From assembly GCF_041431415.1 (NCBI RefSeq), contig NZ_CP107845.1:7440001-7504000 (forward strand): DNA of 64,000 bases. The letters are read 5' to 3'. Shown piece after piece: positions 43,546-51,767 of the stretch; positions within the stretch are counted from its first letter, which is position 1, and every line of letters begins with the position of its first letter. The position numbers were made by a program, and so were the translations under genes. Below the pieces are notes generated by a model that was given only the letters and a program-made list of their open reading frames with translations, did no database searches and had not been told where the DNA came from. This stretch comes from Streptomyces sp. NBC_00513 (GTDB taxonomy: Bacteria > Actinomycetota > Actinomycetes > Streptomycetales > Streptomycetaceae).

Positions 43546-44711
43546 CCGCGTACCGCCGTGAGCGTCTCGCGGGTGGGGCGTCCCGGGCTCGCGGCGTCCT
43601 GCCGGGCTCCACGCGCGGCGTCGCGCTTCGCGACCTCCTCGCGGACGAGCGGGATCACGTACCGGCCGAAGTCGACGGCGTCGCCCAGCAGGTCGTAGCC
43701 GCGCGCCGAGAGGATGTCGACGCCGAGGTCGTAGTAGTCCAGCAGGGCCTGCGCGACCGTCTCCGGGGTACCGACCAGGGCGTTGGAGTTGCCCGCGCCA
43801 CCGGTGGCGGCCGCGGTCGGGGTCCACAGCGCCCTGTCGTAGCGCTCGCCCGCCTCGGCGATGGCGATCAGGCGCTGCGATCCGGTGTTCTGGGGTGCCG
43901 CCGCCTGAAGGACTCCGTTGCGGTGGTGCCGTGCGAGGCCCGCCTCCCGGCGCTGCTTGATCGCTCCCACCGTGCGGTGGGCCTTCTCCCAGGCCAGCTC
44001 CTCGGTCGGGGCGATGATCGGACGGAACGCGACCTGGATGCGGGGCACGTCCGTGCGGCCCGCGGCCTCCGCCGCGGCCTTCACCGCGTCGATCTGCTGA
44101 GCGGTCTGCTCCAGCGGTTCGCCCCACAGGCAGTAGATGTCCGCCTCCGCTCCTCCCGCGGCGTACGCGGCGTCCGAGGAGCCCCCGAACGAGACGGCGG
44201 GGCGCGGCTGTTGAACGGGGAAGACATCGCTGACGAAGTCGTGGAAGCGGTAGTGGTCGCCCTCGTGGTCGAAGGGCTCGCGGGAGGTCCAGATCTTCTT
44301 GACGATCCGGATGTACTCAAGGGTGCGGGCGTAGCGCTCGTCCTTGGTGAGGGTGTCGCCCTCGCGGCCCTGTTCGTGGTCGTTGCCGCCGGTGATGAAG
44401 TGCACGGCGAGCCGGCCCTCGCTGATCTGGTCGAGGGTGGCGAAGGTCTTGGCGGCGAAGGTGGGGTACGAGACGTTGGGCCGGTGGGCGAGGAGGATCT
44501 GGAGGCGGTCCAGTCTGCTCGCGATGTAGGCGGCCGCCGGGGCCGGGTCCGGGGAACCGGAGCCGTAGGCGAAAAGGACCCGGTCCCAGCCGTGGTCCTC
44601 GTGCGCCCGGGCGAGCCGGAGCGTGTACTCCTTGTCGAAGGCCGCGCCGGAGCGCGCGGTGGTTTCGGAGCCGTCGTTGGTCGCGGCTATGCCGAGGAAT
44701 TCCACGGGCAT
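43542..44711 (-). CDS. LLM flavin-dependent monooxygenase, SsuD/alkanesulfonate type
   Basis: 389 aa. TIM-barrel pattern of SsuD-like enzymes: PVEFLGIAATNDGSETTARS, RILFAYGSGSPDPA-type strand (DRVLFAYGSGSPDPAPAAAY), LLAHRPNVSYPTFAAKTFAT, LDQISEGRLAVHFITGGNDH, VSFGGSSDAAYAAGGAEADI. It probably uses FMNH2 and O2 to release sulfite from a sulfonate. First structural gene after the Cys-Cys leader peptide, in an operon with an importer SBP and ATPase. No flavin reductase is nearby. Confidence 0.92.
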   Translation of the reverse strand: MPVEFLGIAATNDGSETTARSGAAFDKEYTLRLARAHEDHGWDRVLFAYGSGSPDPAPAAAYIASRLDRLQILLAHRPNVSYPTFAAKTFATLDQISEGRLAVHFITGGNDHEQGREGDTLTKDERYARTLEYIRIVKKIWTSREPFDHEGDHYRFHDFVSDVFPVQQPRPAVSFGGSSDAAYAAGGAEADIYCLWGEPLEQTAQQIDAVKAAAEAAGRTDVPRIQVAFRPIIAPTEELAWEKAHRTVGAIKQRREAGLARHHRNGVLQAAAPQNTGSQRLIAIAEAGERYDRALWTPTAAATGGAGNSNALVGTPETVAQALLDYYDLGVDILSARGYDLLGDAVDFGRYVIPLVREEVAKRDAARGARQDAASPGRPTRETLTAVRG

Positions 44712-45003
44712 GGGGTGGCCTCTCGGAAACGGTGATGAAAAGCGGGCACGCGGGCAGGACTGAACTGCCCTTCGTCGGGCGCGGGTTGTGGGCGCGTCGA
44801 AGAGACGCACGCGCGGGTGGTGCGGGGCGGTCCGGGGATGAGCGGGCGTGACGACGCGGGGCGTCGGGAGGATCGATCGGGGTCGCGCGGCAGCGCGCGT
44901 CCGGGCTCGCGGCAACAGCGCTCTCTCACGCGGGCCGCGGCACGCGCGCGCTGGTGAAGCGAAGGGGGAACTCGGCCCGCGACGGGGTCACCGAGGGAGG
45001 GAA

Positions 45004-45021
45004 GGGCCGGTCAGACGGCCC
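45004..45021 (-). terminator. candidate attenuator hairpin after the leader peptide
   Basis: GGGCCG and CGGCCC pair around a 6-nt loop, beginning 9 nt after the leader stop on the minus strand. Ribosome position at the Cys codons could influence its formation. Confidence 0.45.
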
Positions 45022-45030
45022 GCTGCCGCG

Positions 45031-45108
45031 TCAGGCGCAACACGCCGCGGACCACACCCGACCAAAGTCGATGTAGTCGCGCGAGAACAAGCGCTGATGG
45101 GCATTCAT
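45031..45108 (-). CDS. 25-aa cysteine-type leader peptide (attenuator sORF)
   Basis: 25 codons starting MNAHQRLFSRDYIDFGRVWS and ending A-A-C-C-A before TGA. Short peptides with an R-x-x-ID-x-x-R-V-x-S-A-x-C pattern precede sulfur-metabolism operons across actinobacteria, and polycysteine leaderless sORFs act as cysteine-responsive attenuators in mycobacteria. Here it is 320 nt before the SsuD-like gene. No SD precedes it; the promoter places the transcript start at or next to the ATG, so it is probably leaderless. Confidence 0.8.
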   Translation of the reverse strand: MNAHQRLFSRDYIDFGRVWSAACCA

Positions 45109-45144
45109 GCGTCTACTTGAGCAGTACATGATGCGCTTCGTCAA
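45109..45144 (-). promoter_or_regulatory. promoter giving a leaderless transcript
   Basis: On the minus strand TTGACG (45144-45139), an 18-bp spacer and TCAAGT (45120-45115) end six bases before the leader ATG. Confidence 0.55.
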
Positions 45145-45163
45145 GCAAAGGCCCGCATGCCGG

Positions 45164-45228
45164 ACGGCCTCGGCGTACGGCCTCGGCGTACGGCCTCGGC
45201 GTACGGCCTCGGCGTACGGCCTCGGCGT
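45164..45228. repeat. five tandem copies of a 13-bp unit
   Basis: ACGGCCTCGGCGT is repeated five times without mismatch between the two divergent sulfur promoters. The 13-bp period rules out coding use. Copy number may vary between strains. Confidence 0.95.
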
Positions 45229-45243
45229 GCGGAACGCTCATGG

Positions 45244-45272
45244 TTGACACCGGCGTGCCACGGGCGCATAAG
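45244..45272 (+). promoter_or_regulatory. promoter of the plus-strand transporter operon
   Basis: TTGACA (45244-45249), 17-bp spacer, CATAAG (45267-45272). The expected start coincides with a GTG at 45280 opening a 14-codon sORF of unknown meaning. Confidence 0.65.
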
Positions 45273-45423
45273 CTCGACGGTGGACCGGTTCCGCCGCGCG
45301 CGGCAGCCGATCCGGCCGCGTTGAGGGACGCGGCGAGCGTGACGACACGAGTGCCCGATCCCGGCTGCCCCGGCGCCGCCGGGTCGTCATCCGCGCCCGC
45401 CTCCCTCCTTGGAGAGCCTTCCC

Positions 45424-46467
45424 ATGGCCACCCCTTCCGACGTGTCCGACGCCTCCGACGTGTCCCATCCCGTTCCCGTTCCCGCTCTTGGTTCCGTTCC
45501 CCCGGTCGGGCCCGTGACCAAGCCCGCGGGGGCGGAACACGGCCCCGATGTCGAGGTGCCGCCCATCGTGCCCCGCCGGCACGTGGGTCGTTGGCTGTCC
45601 GCCGCCGCCGCTCTGCTGGTCTTCGTCATGGTGCTGATCTCCGTCGTCCGCAACGACGCCTTCCAATGGGACGTGGTGGGCCGGTACTTCACCACCACCG
45701 CCGTGCTCGACGGGCTGCTGCTGACCTTGTGGCTGACCGGCGCGGTGATGGTGCTCGGCTTCCTGCTCGGCACCCTGCTGGCGGTGATGAGGCTCTCCGG
45801 CAACCCGGTGCTGCGTACGCTGAGCTGGGGATACGTGTGGATCTTCCGGTCCACACCGCTGCTGGTCCAACTGCTGTTCTGGTTCAACATCGGCGCCCTG
45901 TACCCCACCCTCGGCCTCGGCATCCCCTTCGGGCCCGAACTCTTCTCCGTCAAGACGGTGAACCTGCTCGGCCCGACCCTCACCGCCGTCATCGGCCTCA
46001 CCCTGCACGAGAGCGCGTACGCCGCCGAGGTGGTGCGCGGCGGAATCCTCTCCGTGGATCCCGGACAGACCGAGGCCGCGCAGGCGCTCGGCCTGAGCAG
46101 GCGCCGGACCCTGCGCCGGATCGTCGTGCCGCAGGCGATGCGGTCGATCGTGCCGACCGCCGGGAACATGCTGATCGGCACGCTCAAGGGCACCAGCATC
46201 GTCAGCGTGCTGGCCGTCCACGACCTGCTGTACTCCGTGCAGTTGGTCTACAACCAGAACTACCAGGTCATCCCGCTGCTGATGGTGGCCACCCTCTGGT
46301 ACGTCGCCGTCACCACCGTCCTGAGCGCGGGCCAGTACCACGTCGAGCGGTACTACGCCCGCGGGACCGCCCGGGACCTCCCCCCCACGCCCCTGCGGCG
46401 GCTGCGCATCCGGCTGGCGGGCCTGCGCGCCCGGCTGCGGACGGTGACCGCCCCGAGCGGCCGGTGA
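45424..46467 (+). CDS. ABC transporter permease, polar amino-acid (HisM/cystine) type
   Basis: 347 aa from the ATG at 45424 with GGAGAG upstream. A ~55-residue Pro/Val-rich cytoplasmic arm precedes five to six TM helices. The EAA loop is VDPGQTEAAQALGLSRRRTL RRIVVPQAMR; WIFRSTPLLVQLLFWFNIGA and GTLKGTSIVSVLAVHDLLYS are family hallmarks. No ATPase follows at once; the minus-strand SBP/ATPase pair next door lacks a permease, so the two operons together would make one importer. Confidence 0.93.
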   Translation: MATPSDVSDASDVSHPVPVPALGSVPPVGPVTKPAGAEHGPDVEVPPIVPRRHVGRWLSAAAALLVFVMVLISVVRNDAFQWDVVGRYFTTTAVLDGLLLTLWLTGAVMVLGFLLGTLLAVMRLSGNPVLRTLSWGYVWIFRSTPLLVQLLFWFNIGALYPTLGLGIPFGPELFSVKTVNLLGPTLTAVIGLTLHESAYAAEVVRGGILSVDPGQTEAAQALGLSRRRTLRRIVVPQAMRSIVPTAGNMLIGTLKGTSIVSVLAVHDLLYSVQLVYNQNYQVIPLLMVATLWYVAVTTVLSAGQYHVERYYARGTARDLPPTPLRRLRIRLAGLRARLRTVTAPSGR

Positions 46468-46572
46468 CCTGAAATCGCGGCCGTCACGGCCCCGTTTCAT
46501 TTCACCGGAAGGCGTTGTGTGTACGGCGGATGAAATCGGTACGCGCTTCTCCGCTTCCCGATATGCAGACCG

Positions 46573-46602
46573 TTGACACCCCTTCTCGGGGCTGCCTAGC
46601 TT
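46573..46602 (+). promoter_or_regulatory. internal promoter before the second transporter
   Basis: TTGACA (46573-46578), 18-bp spacer, TAGCTT (46597-46602). The spacer contains an inverted CCCC-TTCT-CGGGG-type repeat. It would drive the 46693-49576 genes separately from the first permease. Confidence 0.55.
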
Positions 46603-46692
46603 ACGCCGCAGATAAACGATATCGGCGGCCTCTCCTGTCCGGCATGACGGCTGCTTTTCCCGATTCTTCTTGTCGCAGCCGCTGGAGTGTCC

Positions 46693-47655
46693 TTGACCGA
46701 ATCGCTGCTCCTCTCCGCGCCCGTCGCCCCCTCGGGGCCGCCCGGCCCGGCCGCCCGGGTCCTCCCGCTGCGCCGTCCCGGGCGGTGGGTCGCCGGCATC
46801 GTCGTACTGGTGCTGGTCTCGCAGGCGGCCCACGGGCTGACCACCAATCCCTTCTACCAGTGGGACCGTTTCGCGTACTGGTTCCTGCGCCCGGTCGTCC
46901 TGGAGGGGCTGCTCATCACCCTCCAGGTGGCCGCCTACAGCGCGGTCGCCGGCCTGGCGGGCGGTGTCCTGCTCGCCGTGGGCCGGCTCTCCGGCAGCCC
47001 GGTACTGCGGTCGGTGAGCTGGACGTACATCTGGCTCTTCCGTTCCGTGCCGCTGATCGTCGTCCTGCTCTTCCTCTACAACCTCGGCGCCCTCTACCCC
47101 ACCCTCAGCGTCGGCGTGCCCTTCGGCCCCGCGTTCTTCACCTTCGACGAGTCCCGGCTCGCCACCGACATCGTCGTCGCGGTCGTCGGCCTGAGCCTGT
47201 GCGAAGCGGCGTACGCGGCCGAGATCGTCCGGGCCGGCGTCCTCTCGGTCGACCAGGGCCAGCACGAGGCGGCCGCGGCCCTGGGCCTGCCCAGGCGCTA
47301 CCAGTTCGCCCGGATCGTCTTCCCGCAGGCGCTCCGGTCGATCGTCCCCTCGTACGTCAACCAGCTGATCGGCCTGCTCAAGGCCACCTCGCTCGTCTTC
47401 TACGTGTCCCTGCTCGACCTGTTCGGTTCCGTGCAGAGCCTGGCCAGCACCTATCCCGGCGACGTGGTGCCACTGCTGCTGGTGGCGACCGTCTGGTACG
47501 TGATCCTCACCAGCGTGGTCTCCGTCGTGCAGTTCTACGTCGAGCGGTACTACGCCCGCGGCGCGCTGCGCACCGTACCGCCCACCCCGCTCCAAAAGGC
47601 CCGGGCGGGCCTGCGCGACCTGCGCATCCGCCACCGGAAGGAGACGGCCCGATGA
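46693..47655 (+). CDS. ABC transporter permease, polar amino-acid (cystine) type
   Basis: 320 aa from the TTG at 46693, five bases after GGAG (a GTG at 46687 is the alternative). Same architecture as the 45424 permease, e.g. WLFRSVPLIVVLLFLYNLGA, EAA loop VDQGQHEAAAALGLPRRYQF, GLLKATSLVFYVSLLDLFGS. Stop overlaps the ATPase start (ATGA), so the set permease-ATPase-SBP forms a complete second importer. Confidence 0.93.
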   Translation: MTESLLLSAPVAPSGPPGPAARVLPLRRPGRWVAGIVVLVLVSQAAHGLTTNPFYQWDRFAYWFLRPVVLEGLLITLQVAAYSAVAGLAGGVLLAVGRLSGSPVLRSVSWTYIWLFRSVPLIVVLLFLYNLGALYPTLSVGVPFGPAFFTFDESRLATDIVVAVVGLSLCEAAYAAEIVRAGVLSVDQGQHEAAAALGLPRRYQFARIVFPQALRSIVPSYVNQLIGLLKATSLVFYVSLLDLFGSVQSLASTYPGDVVPLLLVATVWYVILTSVVSVVQFYVERYYARGALRTVPPTPLQKARAGLRDLRIRHRKETAR

Positions 47656-48473
47656 CCGCGACCGACCTGACCGCTACCGACCGGCCCGCGACCGACCTGG
47701 CGGCGACCGACCGGCCCGCCGCCATCGAGGTGCACGACGTCCACAAGTGGTACGGAGGCCATCGCGTCCTCGACGGGGTCAGCCTGACCGTCGCGCCGGG
47801 CACCGTGACGGTGATCCTGGGCCGCTCCGGCTCCGGCAAGTCCACTCTGTTGCGCGTCCTGAACCATCTGGAGAAGCCCGAGGCGGGCCATGTCAGCATC
47901 GGCGGCGAGCTGATCGGCGTCCAGCGCCACGGGGACCGGCTGAAGGAGCTGAGCGAGCGGGCCATCCTCGCCCAGCGCGGCCGGATCGGCTTCGTCTTCC
48001 AGAACTTCAACCTCTTCCCGCACCTGACGCTGCTGGACAACGTCGCCGCCGCGCCGGTGGCCACCGGCAGACTGGGCCGGCCGCAGGCGCAGGCCCTGGC
48101 GCGCGAGCTGTTGCAGCGCGTCGGCCTGGGGGACCGTACCGGCGCCTACCCGAGGCAACTGTCCGGCGGGCAGCAGCAGCGGGTCGCCATCGCCCGCGCC
48201 CTCGCGCTGCGGCCGGGCGTCATCCTCTTCGACGAACCCACCTCCGCGCTCGACCCCGAACTGGTCGGCGAGGTGCTGTCCGTCATCAAGGACCTGGCCA
48301 CCGGTGGCACCACCCTCGTGATCGTGACCCACGAGGTCGGCTTCGCCCGCGAGGTGGCAGACGAGGTCGTCTTCCTCCACGAGGGCCGCATCGTCGAACA
48401 GGGCCCGCCCGGACAGGTACTGGACCACCCGGCGCACCCGAGGACACGGGAGTTCCTGAGCAAGGTGCTCTGA
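47652..48473 (+). CDS. polar amino-acid/cystine-type ABC transporter ATPase
   Basis: 273 aa. The N-terminus carries a TATDLTATDRPATDLAATDR repeat (three near-identical 8-residue units) before the domain. Walker [43 protein letters not shown] and IVTHEVGFA follow. Close paralogue of the minus-strand ATPase at 41653. Confidence 0.95.
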   Translation: MTATDLTATDRPATDLAATDRPAAIEVHDVHKWYGGHRVLDGVSLTVAPGTVTVILGRSGSGKSTLLRVLNHLEKPEAGHVSIGGELIGVQRHGDRLKELSERAILAQRGRIGFVFQNFNLFPHLTLLDNVAAAPVATGRLGRPQAQALARELLQRVGLGDRTGAYPRQLSGGQQQRVAIARALALRPGVILFDEPTSALDPELVGEVLSVIKDLATGGTTLVIVTHEVGFAREVADEVVFLHEGRIVEQGPPGQVLDHPAHPRTREFLSKVL

Positions 48474-48553
48474 CCTCCCCCTTCTTCGCGGGGCGCCTGT
48501 GCCCCCTCCCATCTCCGCCCCCCACCTCACTCAACCCTCGACAAAGGAACGCC

Positions 48554-49576
48554 ATGCAGCGCCAGTCCACCCTGCGCACCAGACTCGTCCGCGGCCTCGG
48601 CGCGGCGACCGCCACCGTGGCCCTCGCCTCGGGACTCACCGCGTGCGGCGGTGACGCGAACGCCACCGACAGCGGTGCCGCGACGGGCAAGGTGACCATC
48701 GGCGCCGCCTCCAACGGGGCCGCCCGGCAGGCCGAACTCGCCGTGCCCGCCGTGGAATCCCTGCGCGCCCAACTGCCGAAGGCCGTACGCGAACGCGGTG
48801 AACTGGTCATCGGGGTCGGCGCACTGCCCGCCGGATATCCGCCCCTCGCCTACGTCGGCACCGACCAGAAGACCTTCACGGGCGCGGAGCCCGACCTCGG
48901 CCGGCTGGTCGCCGCGACCCTGGGGCTCAAGCCCGTGGTGAAGAACTCCACCTGGGAGAACCTCTTCGTCGGCATCGACAGCGGCAAGGTCGACGTGGCC
49001 TTCACCAACGTCACGGTCACCGAGGAACGCAAGAAGAAGTACGACTTCGCCTCCTACCGGCAGGACAACCTCGCCTTCGAGGCGCTGAAGGAGAACACCT
49101 GGAACTTCAACGGCGACTACCGCAACCTCGCGGGCAAGACGGTGGCCGTCAGCTCCGGCACCAACCAGGAGAAGATCCTCCTGGAATGGCAGAAGAAGCT
49201 CCGGTCCGAGGGCAAGGACATCGAGGTCAAGTACTTCCCGGACTCCAACAGCGTCAACCTGGCACTGAGCGGCAAGAAGATCGACCTCAACTTCGGGCCC
49301 AACCCCGCCATCGCCTACCACATCACCCAGGCCACGGGCGGCAACGCCCCGACGCGCAACGCCGGTTCGTTCTCCGGCGCCGGCGAGTCCCTCCAGGGGC
49401 TGATCGCCGCGACGTCGAAGAAGGACAGCGGCCTGGCCAAGCCCGTCGCCGAAGCGATCAACCACCTGATCAAGAACGGGCAGTACACACAGCTCCTCAC
49501 CGCGTGGAACCTTCCCAACGAGGCCGTGACCACCTCCGAGGTCAACCCGCCCGGCCTGCCCCTCACCAACTCCTGA
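48554..49576 (+). CDS. ABC transporter substrate-binding lipoprotein
   Basis: 340 aa. Lipobox GLTA-C at ~30, family-3 solute-binding fold (RGELVIGVGALPAGYPPLAY; FTGAEPDLGRLVAATLGLKP; VDVAFTNVTVTEERKKKYDF; KTVAVSSGTNQEKILLEWQK). AAAGGAA precedes the ATG. Together with the two genes before it this forms a complete importer; the ligand is inferred to be a sulfur-containing amino acid or related compound. Confidence 0.93.
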   Translation: MQRQSTLRTRLVRGLGAATATVALASGLTACGGDANATDSGAATGKVTIGAASNGAARQAELAVPAVESLRAQLPKAVRERGELVIGVGALPAGYPPLAYVGTDQKTFTGAEPDLGRLVAATLGLKPVVKNSTWENLFVGIDSGKVDVAFTNVTVTEERKKKYDFASYRQDNLAFEALKENTWNFNGDYRNLAGKTVAVSSGTNQEKILLEWQKKLRSEGKDIEVKYFPDSNSVNLALSGKKIDLNFGPNPAIAYHITQATGGNAPTRNAGSFSGAGESLQGLIAATSKKDSGLAKPVAEAINHLIKNGQYTQLLTAWNLPNEAVTTSEVNPPGLPLTNS

Positions 49577-49632
49577 CCCCCCGCGGGCCGACGCCGGCCC
49601 GGGCCGCCCCACGGAAGGAGGGCCTCATCCCC

Positions 49633-50367
49633 ATGAGCGCCGCCACCCCCACCTCGCTCACCCCGCACGTCCTCGACAACCCGGCCTGGGCCTCACTGTC
49701 CGGCCCGCACGCGGCCTTCGCCGAGCGGGCCGGCGGCCACGCCGCCCGCTACGCCCCGGACATCGCCCCGTTCGCCGCGATCGCCGATCCGGCCGACCCC
49801 CGCTCCTGGGACGGACTGCGCTCCCTGACCGCAGCCGACGGGAGCGTGACCCTGGCCGGGGTACTGACCCCGCCGGACGACTGGGAGGTGGTCGGCGAGA
49901 TCGAGGGGGTCCAACTGGTCGACACCTCGCTGCGCGCCGAACCCGCCCCCGAGGCGGTACGACTCGGCGCCGCCGACGTACCCGAGATCCTGGAGCTGAT
50001 CGAGCTGACGAAACCGGGGCCGTTCCTGCCCCGCACCGTCGAACTGGGCACCTACCTCGGCATCCGTGACCAAGGCCGACTGGTCGCCATGGCCGGCGAG
50101 CGGCTGCACCCGCCCGGCTGGACCGAGATCAGCGCGGTGTGCACCCGCCCCGGGCACCGCGGCAGGGGGCTGGCCACGCGCCTGGTGCGCGCCGTCGCCG
50201 CGGGCATCCGCGAGCGGGGAGAGGTGCCGTTCCTGCACACGGCCGCGAGCAATGCCGCGGCGATCCGGCTCTACGAGTCGATCGGTTTCACCGTGCGCCG
50301 CAGGCCCTTCTTCACGGCTCTCCGGGCACCGGCCGCACCGGACAACATTGCTGCCAAGTTCTCTTAA
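49633..50367 (+). CDS. GNAT family acetyltransferase (FR47-like C-terminus)
   Basis: 244 aa. The N-terminal 110 residues are a diverged partner domain; the C-terminal GNAT core has AVCTRPGHRGRGLATRLVRA (acetyl-CoA pyrophosphate loop) and NAAAIRLYESIGFTVRRRPF. In this locus it may detoxify an imported amino compound or a thiol by N-acetylation, as in mercapturate-type routes. That role is inference from position between the SBP and the LLM genes. Confidence 0.88.
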   Translation: MSAATPTSLTPHVLDNPAWASLSGPHAAFAERAGGHAARYAPDIAPFAAIADPADPRSWDGLRSLTAADGSVTLAGVLTPPDDWEVVGEIEGVQLVDTSLRAEPAPEAVRLGAADVPEILELIELTKPGPFLPRTVELGTYLGIRDQGRLVAMAGERLHPPGWTEISAVCTRPGHRGRGLATRLVRAVAAGIRERGEVPFLHTAASNAAAIRLYESIGFTVRRRPFFTALRAPAAPDNIAAKFS

Positions 50368-50373
50368 TATTGC

Positions 50374-50388
50374 GGTCATTGTATGACC
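50374..50388. promoter_or_regulatory. palindrome before the LLM operon
   Basis: GGTCAT-TGT-ATGACC, a perfect 15-bp dyad just after the GNAT stop in an AT-rich gap, 105 bp before the first LLM start. Possible operator. Confidence 0.45.
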
Positions 50389-50492
50389 CCTCCATCGGGC
50401 GTAGCGTTTTTCGAAGAAATGGCTGACGGGACGAATTCGCGACCCCGCACCGGCTCCTCTTCCGTACGCCGATCAGGAAGGCGCATTCCGAC

Positions 50493-51737
50493 GTGTCCGC
50501 ATCCCCGTCACCTTCTGACGCCCCGTCCCCTTCCGCCCCCACGACCTCCTCCGCACCGCTGCACCTGGCCGTCGCGCTCGACGGCGCCGGCCGGCATCCC
50601 GCCGCCTGGCGTGAACCCGGGGCGCGTCCCGAGGCCGTGTTCACCGCCCGCTACTGGGTCGACGCCGTGGCCGAGGCCGAGGCCGGACTGCTCGACTTCG
50701 TCACCCTCGACGACGGGCTCGCGCTCCAGTCCTCCTCGACCGACGGCCCCGACGGACGCACGGACCTCGTCCGGGGGCGGCTGGACGCCGTCCTGACCGC
50801 CGCCCGCATCGCACCACTGACCCGGCACATCGGCCTGATCCCGAGCGTGACCACCACCCACACCGAGCCCTTCCACATCTCCAAGGCCGTCGCCACCCTC
50901 GACCACGTCAGCCGCGGTCGGGCCGGCGTGCACGTCCAGGTCTCCGGACTGCCGCACGAGGAGCGGCACTTCGGCCGCAGGTCCGCCCCGCTCTCCGGCG
51001 CGGAACTGTACGAGGAGGCCGCGGACCACGTCGAGGTGATCCGGCGGCTGTGGGACAGCTGGGAGGACGACGCGGAGATCCGTGACGTGGCCACCGGCCG
51101 GTTCATCGACCGGGACAAGCTGCACTACATCGATTTCGAGGGCCGTCACTTCAGCGTCCGCGGACCCTCGATCACCCCGCGTCCCCCGCAAGGGAGGCCC
51201 GTGGTCAGCGCGGTCGGCGCCTCCGGCGACGGGGAGGCCTCGTACCGTCTCGTCGCGCTTTCCGCCGACATCGGCTACGTGAGCGCGCGCGACGCCGGAG
51301 AGGCGGCGTCCGCCGTCGCCGCGATCCGGCGGGCCCGGGAGGCGGCCGGCCTGGGGGAGGAGCCCCTGCACCTCTTCGGGGAGCTGACCGTCTTCCTCGA
51401 CGAGGACGGGCCTGCGGCGACCGCCCGCAAGGAACGCCTCGACGCGCTCGCGGGACACCCGTACGAGGGCGACTCCGAGGTGTTCACCGGCACCCCCGCC
51501 CAGCTCGCCGACCTGCTCGTGGAGCGGCGTTCGGCAGGGTTGTCGGGCTTCCGGCTGCGGCCCGGCGTGATCGCGCACGATCTGCCCGCCATCACCCGCG
51601 GGCTGGTCCCCGAACTCCAGCGGCGCGGACTCTTCCGTACGGCCTACGAGGCGGACACCCTGCGCGGACTGCTGGGACTGGACCCCCACCCGGCCAACCG
51701 TTACGCCACGCCGCCCTCCGCCGGCACCGCCGCCTGA
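50493..51737 (+). CDS. LLM flavin-dependent oxidoreductase, NtaA-related
   Basis: 414 aa with a GTG start. Luciferase-like barrel: LHLAVALDGAGRHPAAWREP, IGLIPSVTTTHTEPFHISKA, VATLDHVSRGRAGVHVQVSG, and GRHFSVRGPSITPRPPQGRP in the insertion typical of NtaA/SnaA relatives. An acidic/Ser-Pro-rich 20-residue arm precedes it. First of four LLM genes in a row. Confidence 0.9.
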   Translation: MSASPSPSDAPSPSAPTTSSAPLHLAVALDGAGRHPAAWREPGARPEAVFTARYWVDAVAEAEAGLLDFVTLDDGLALQSSSTDGPDGRTDLVRGRLDAVLTAARIAPLTRHIGLIPSVTTTHTEPFHISKAVATLDHVSRGRAGVHVQVSGLPHEERHFGRRSAPLSGAELYEEAADHVEVIRRLWDSWEDDAEIRDVATGRFIDRDKLHYIDFEGRHFSVRGPSITPRPPQGRPVVSAVGASGDGEASYRLVALSADIGYVSARDAGEAASAVAAIRRAREAAGLGEEPLHLFGELTVFLDEDGPAATARKERLDALAGHPYEGDSEVFTGTPAQLADLLVERRSAGLSGFRLRPGVIAHDLPAITRGLVPELQRRGLFRTAYEADTLRGLLGLDPHPANRYATPPSAGTAA

Positions 51738-51767
51738 CCCGCAAGACCCGGAAGGACGAACCGAACC

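Noticed and set aside
45164..45228. Short CRISPR array
   Set aside because: Units are 13 bp and contiguous, with no spacers and no cas genes.
46515..48473. A 652-codon frame ending as a genuine ABC ATPase
   Set aside because: Only the last 273 codons are the ATPase; the rest is an out-of-frame reading of the permease gene, whose own frame is clear and overlaps the ATPase by ATGA.
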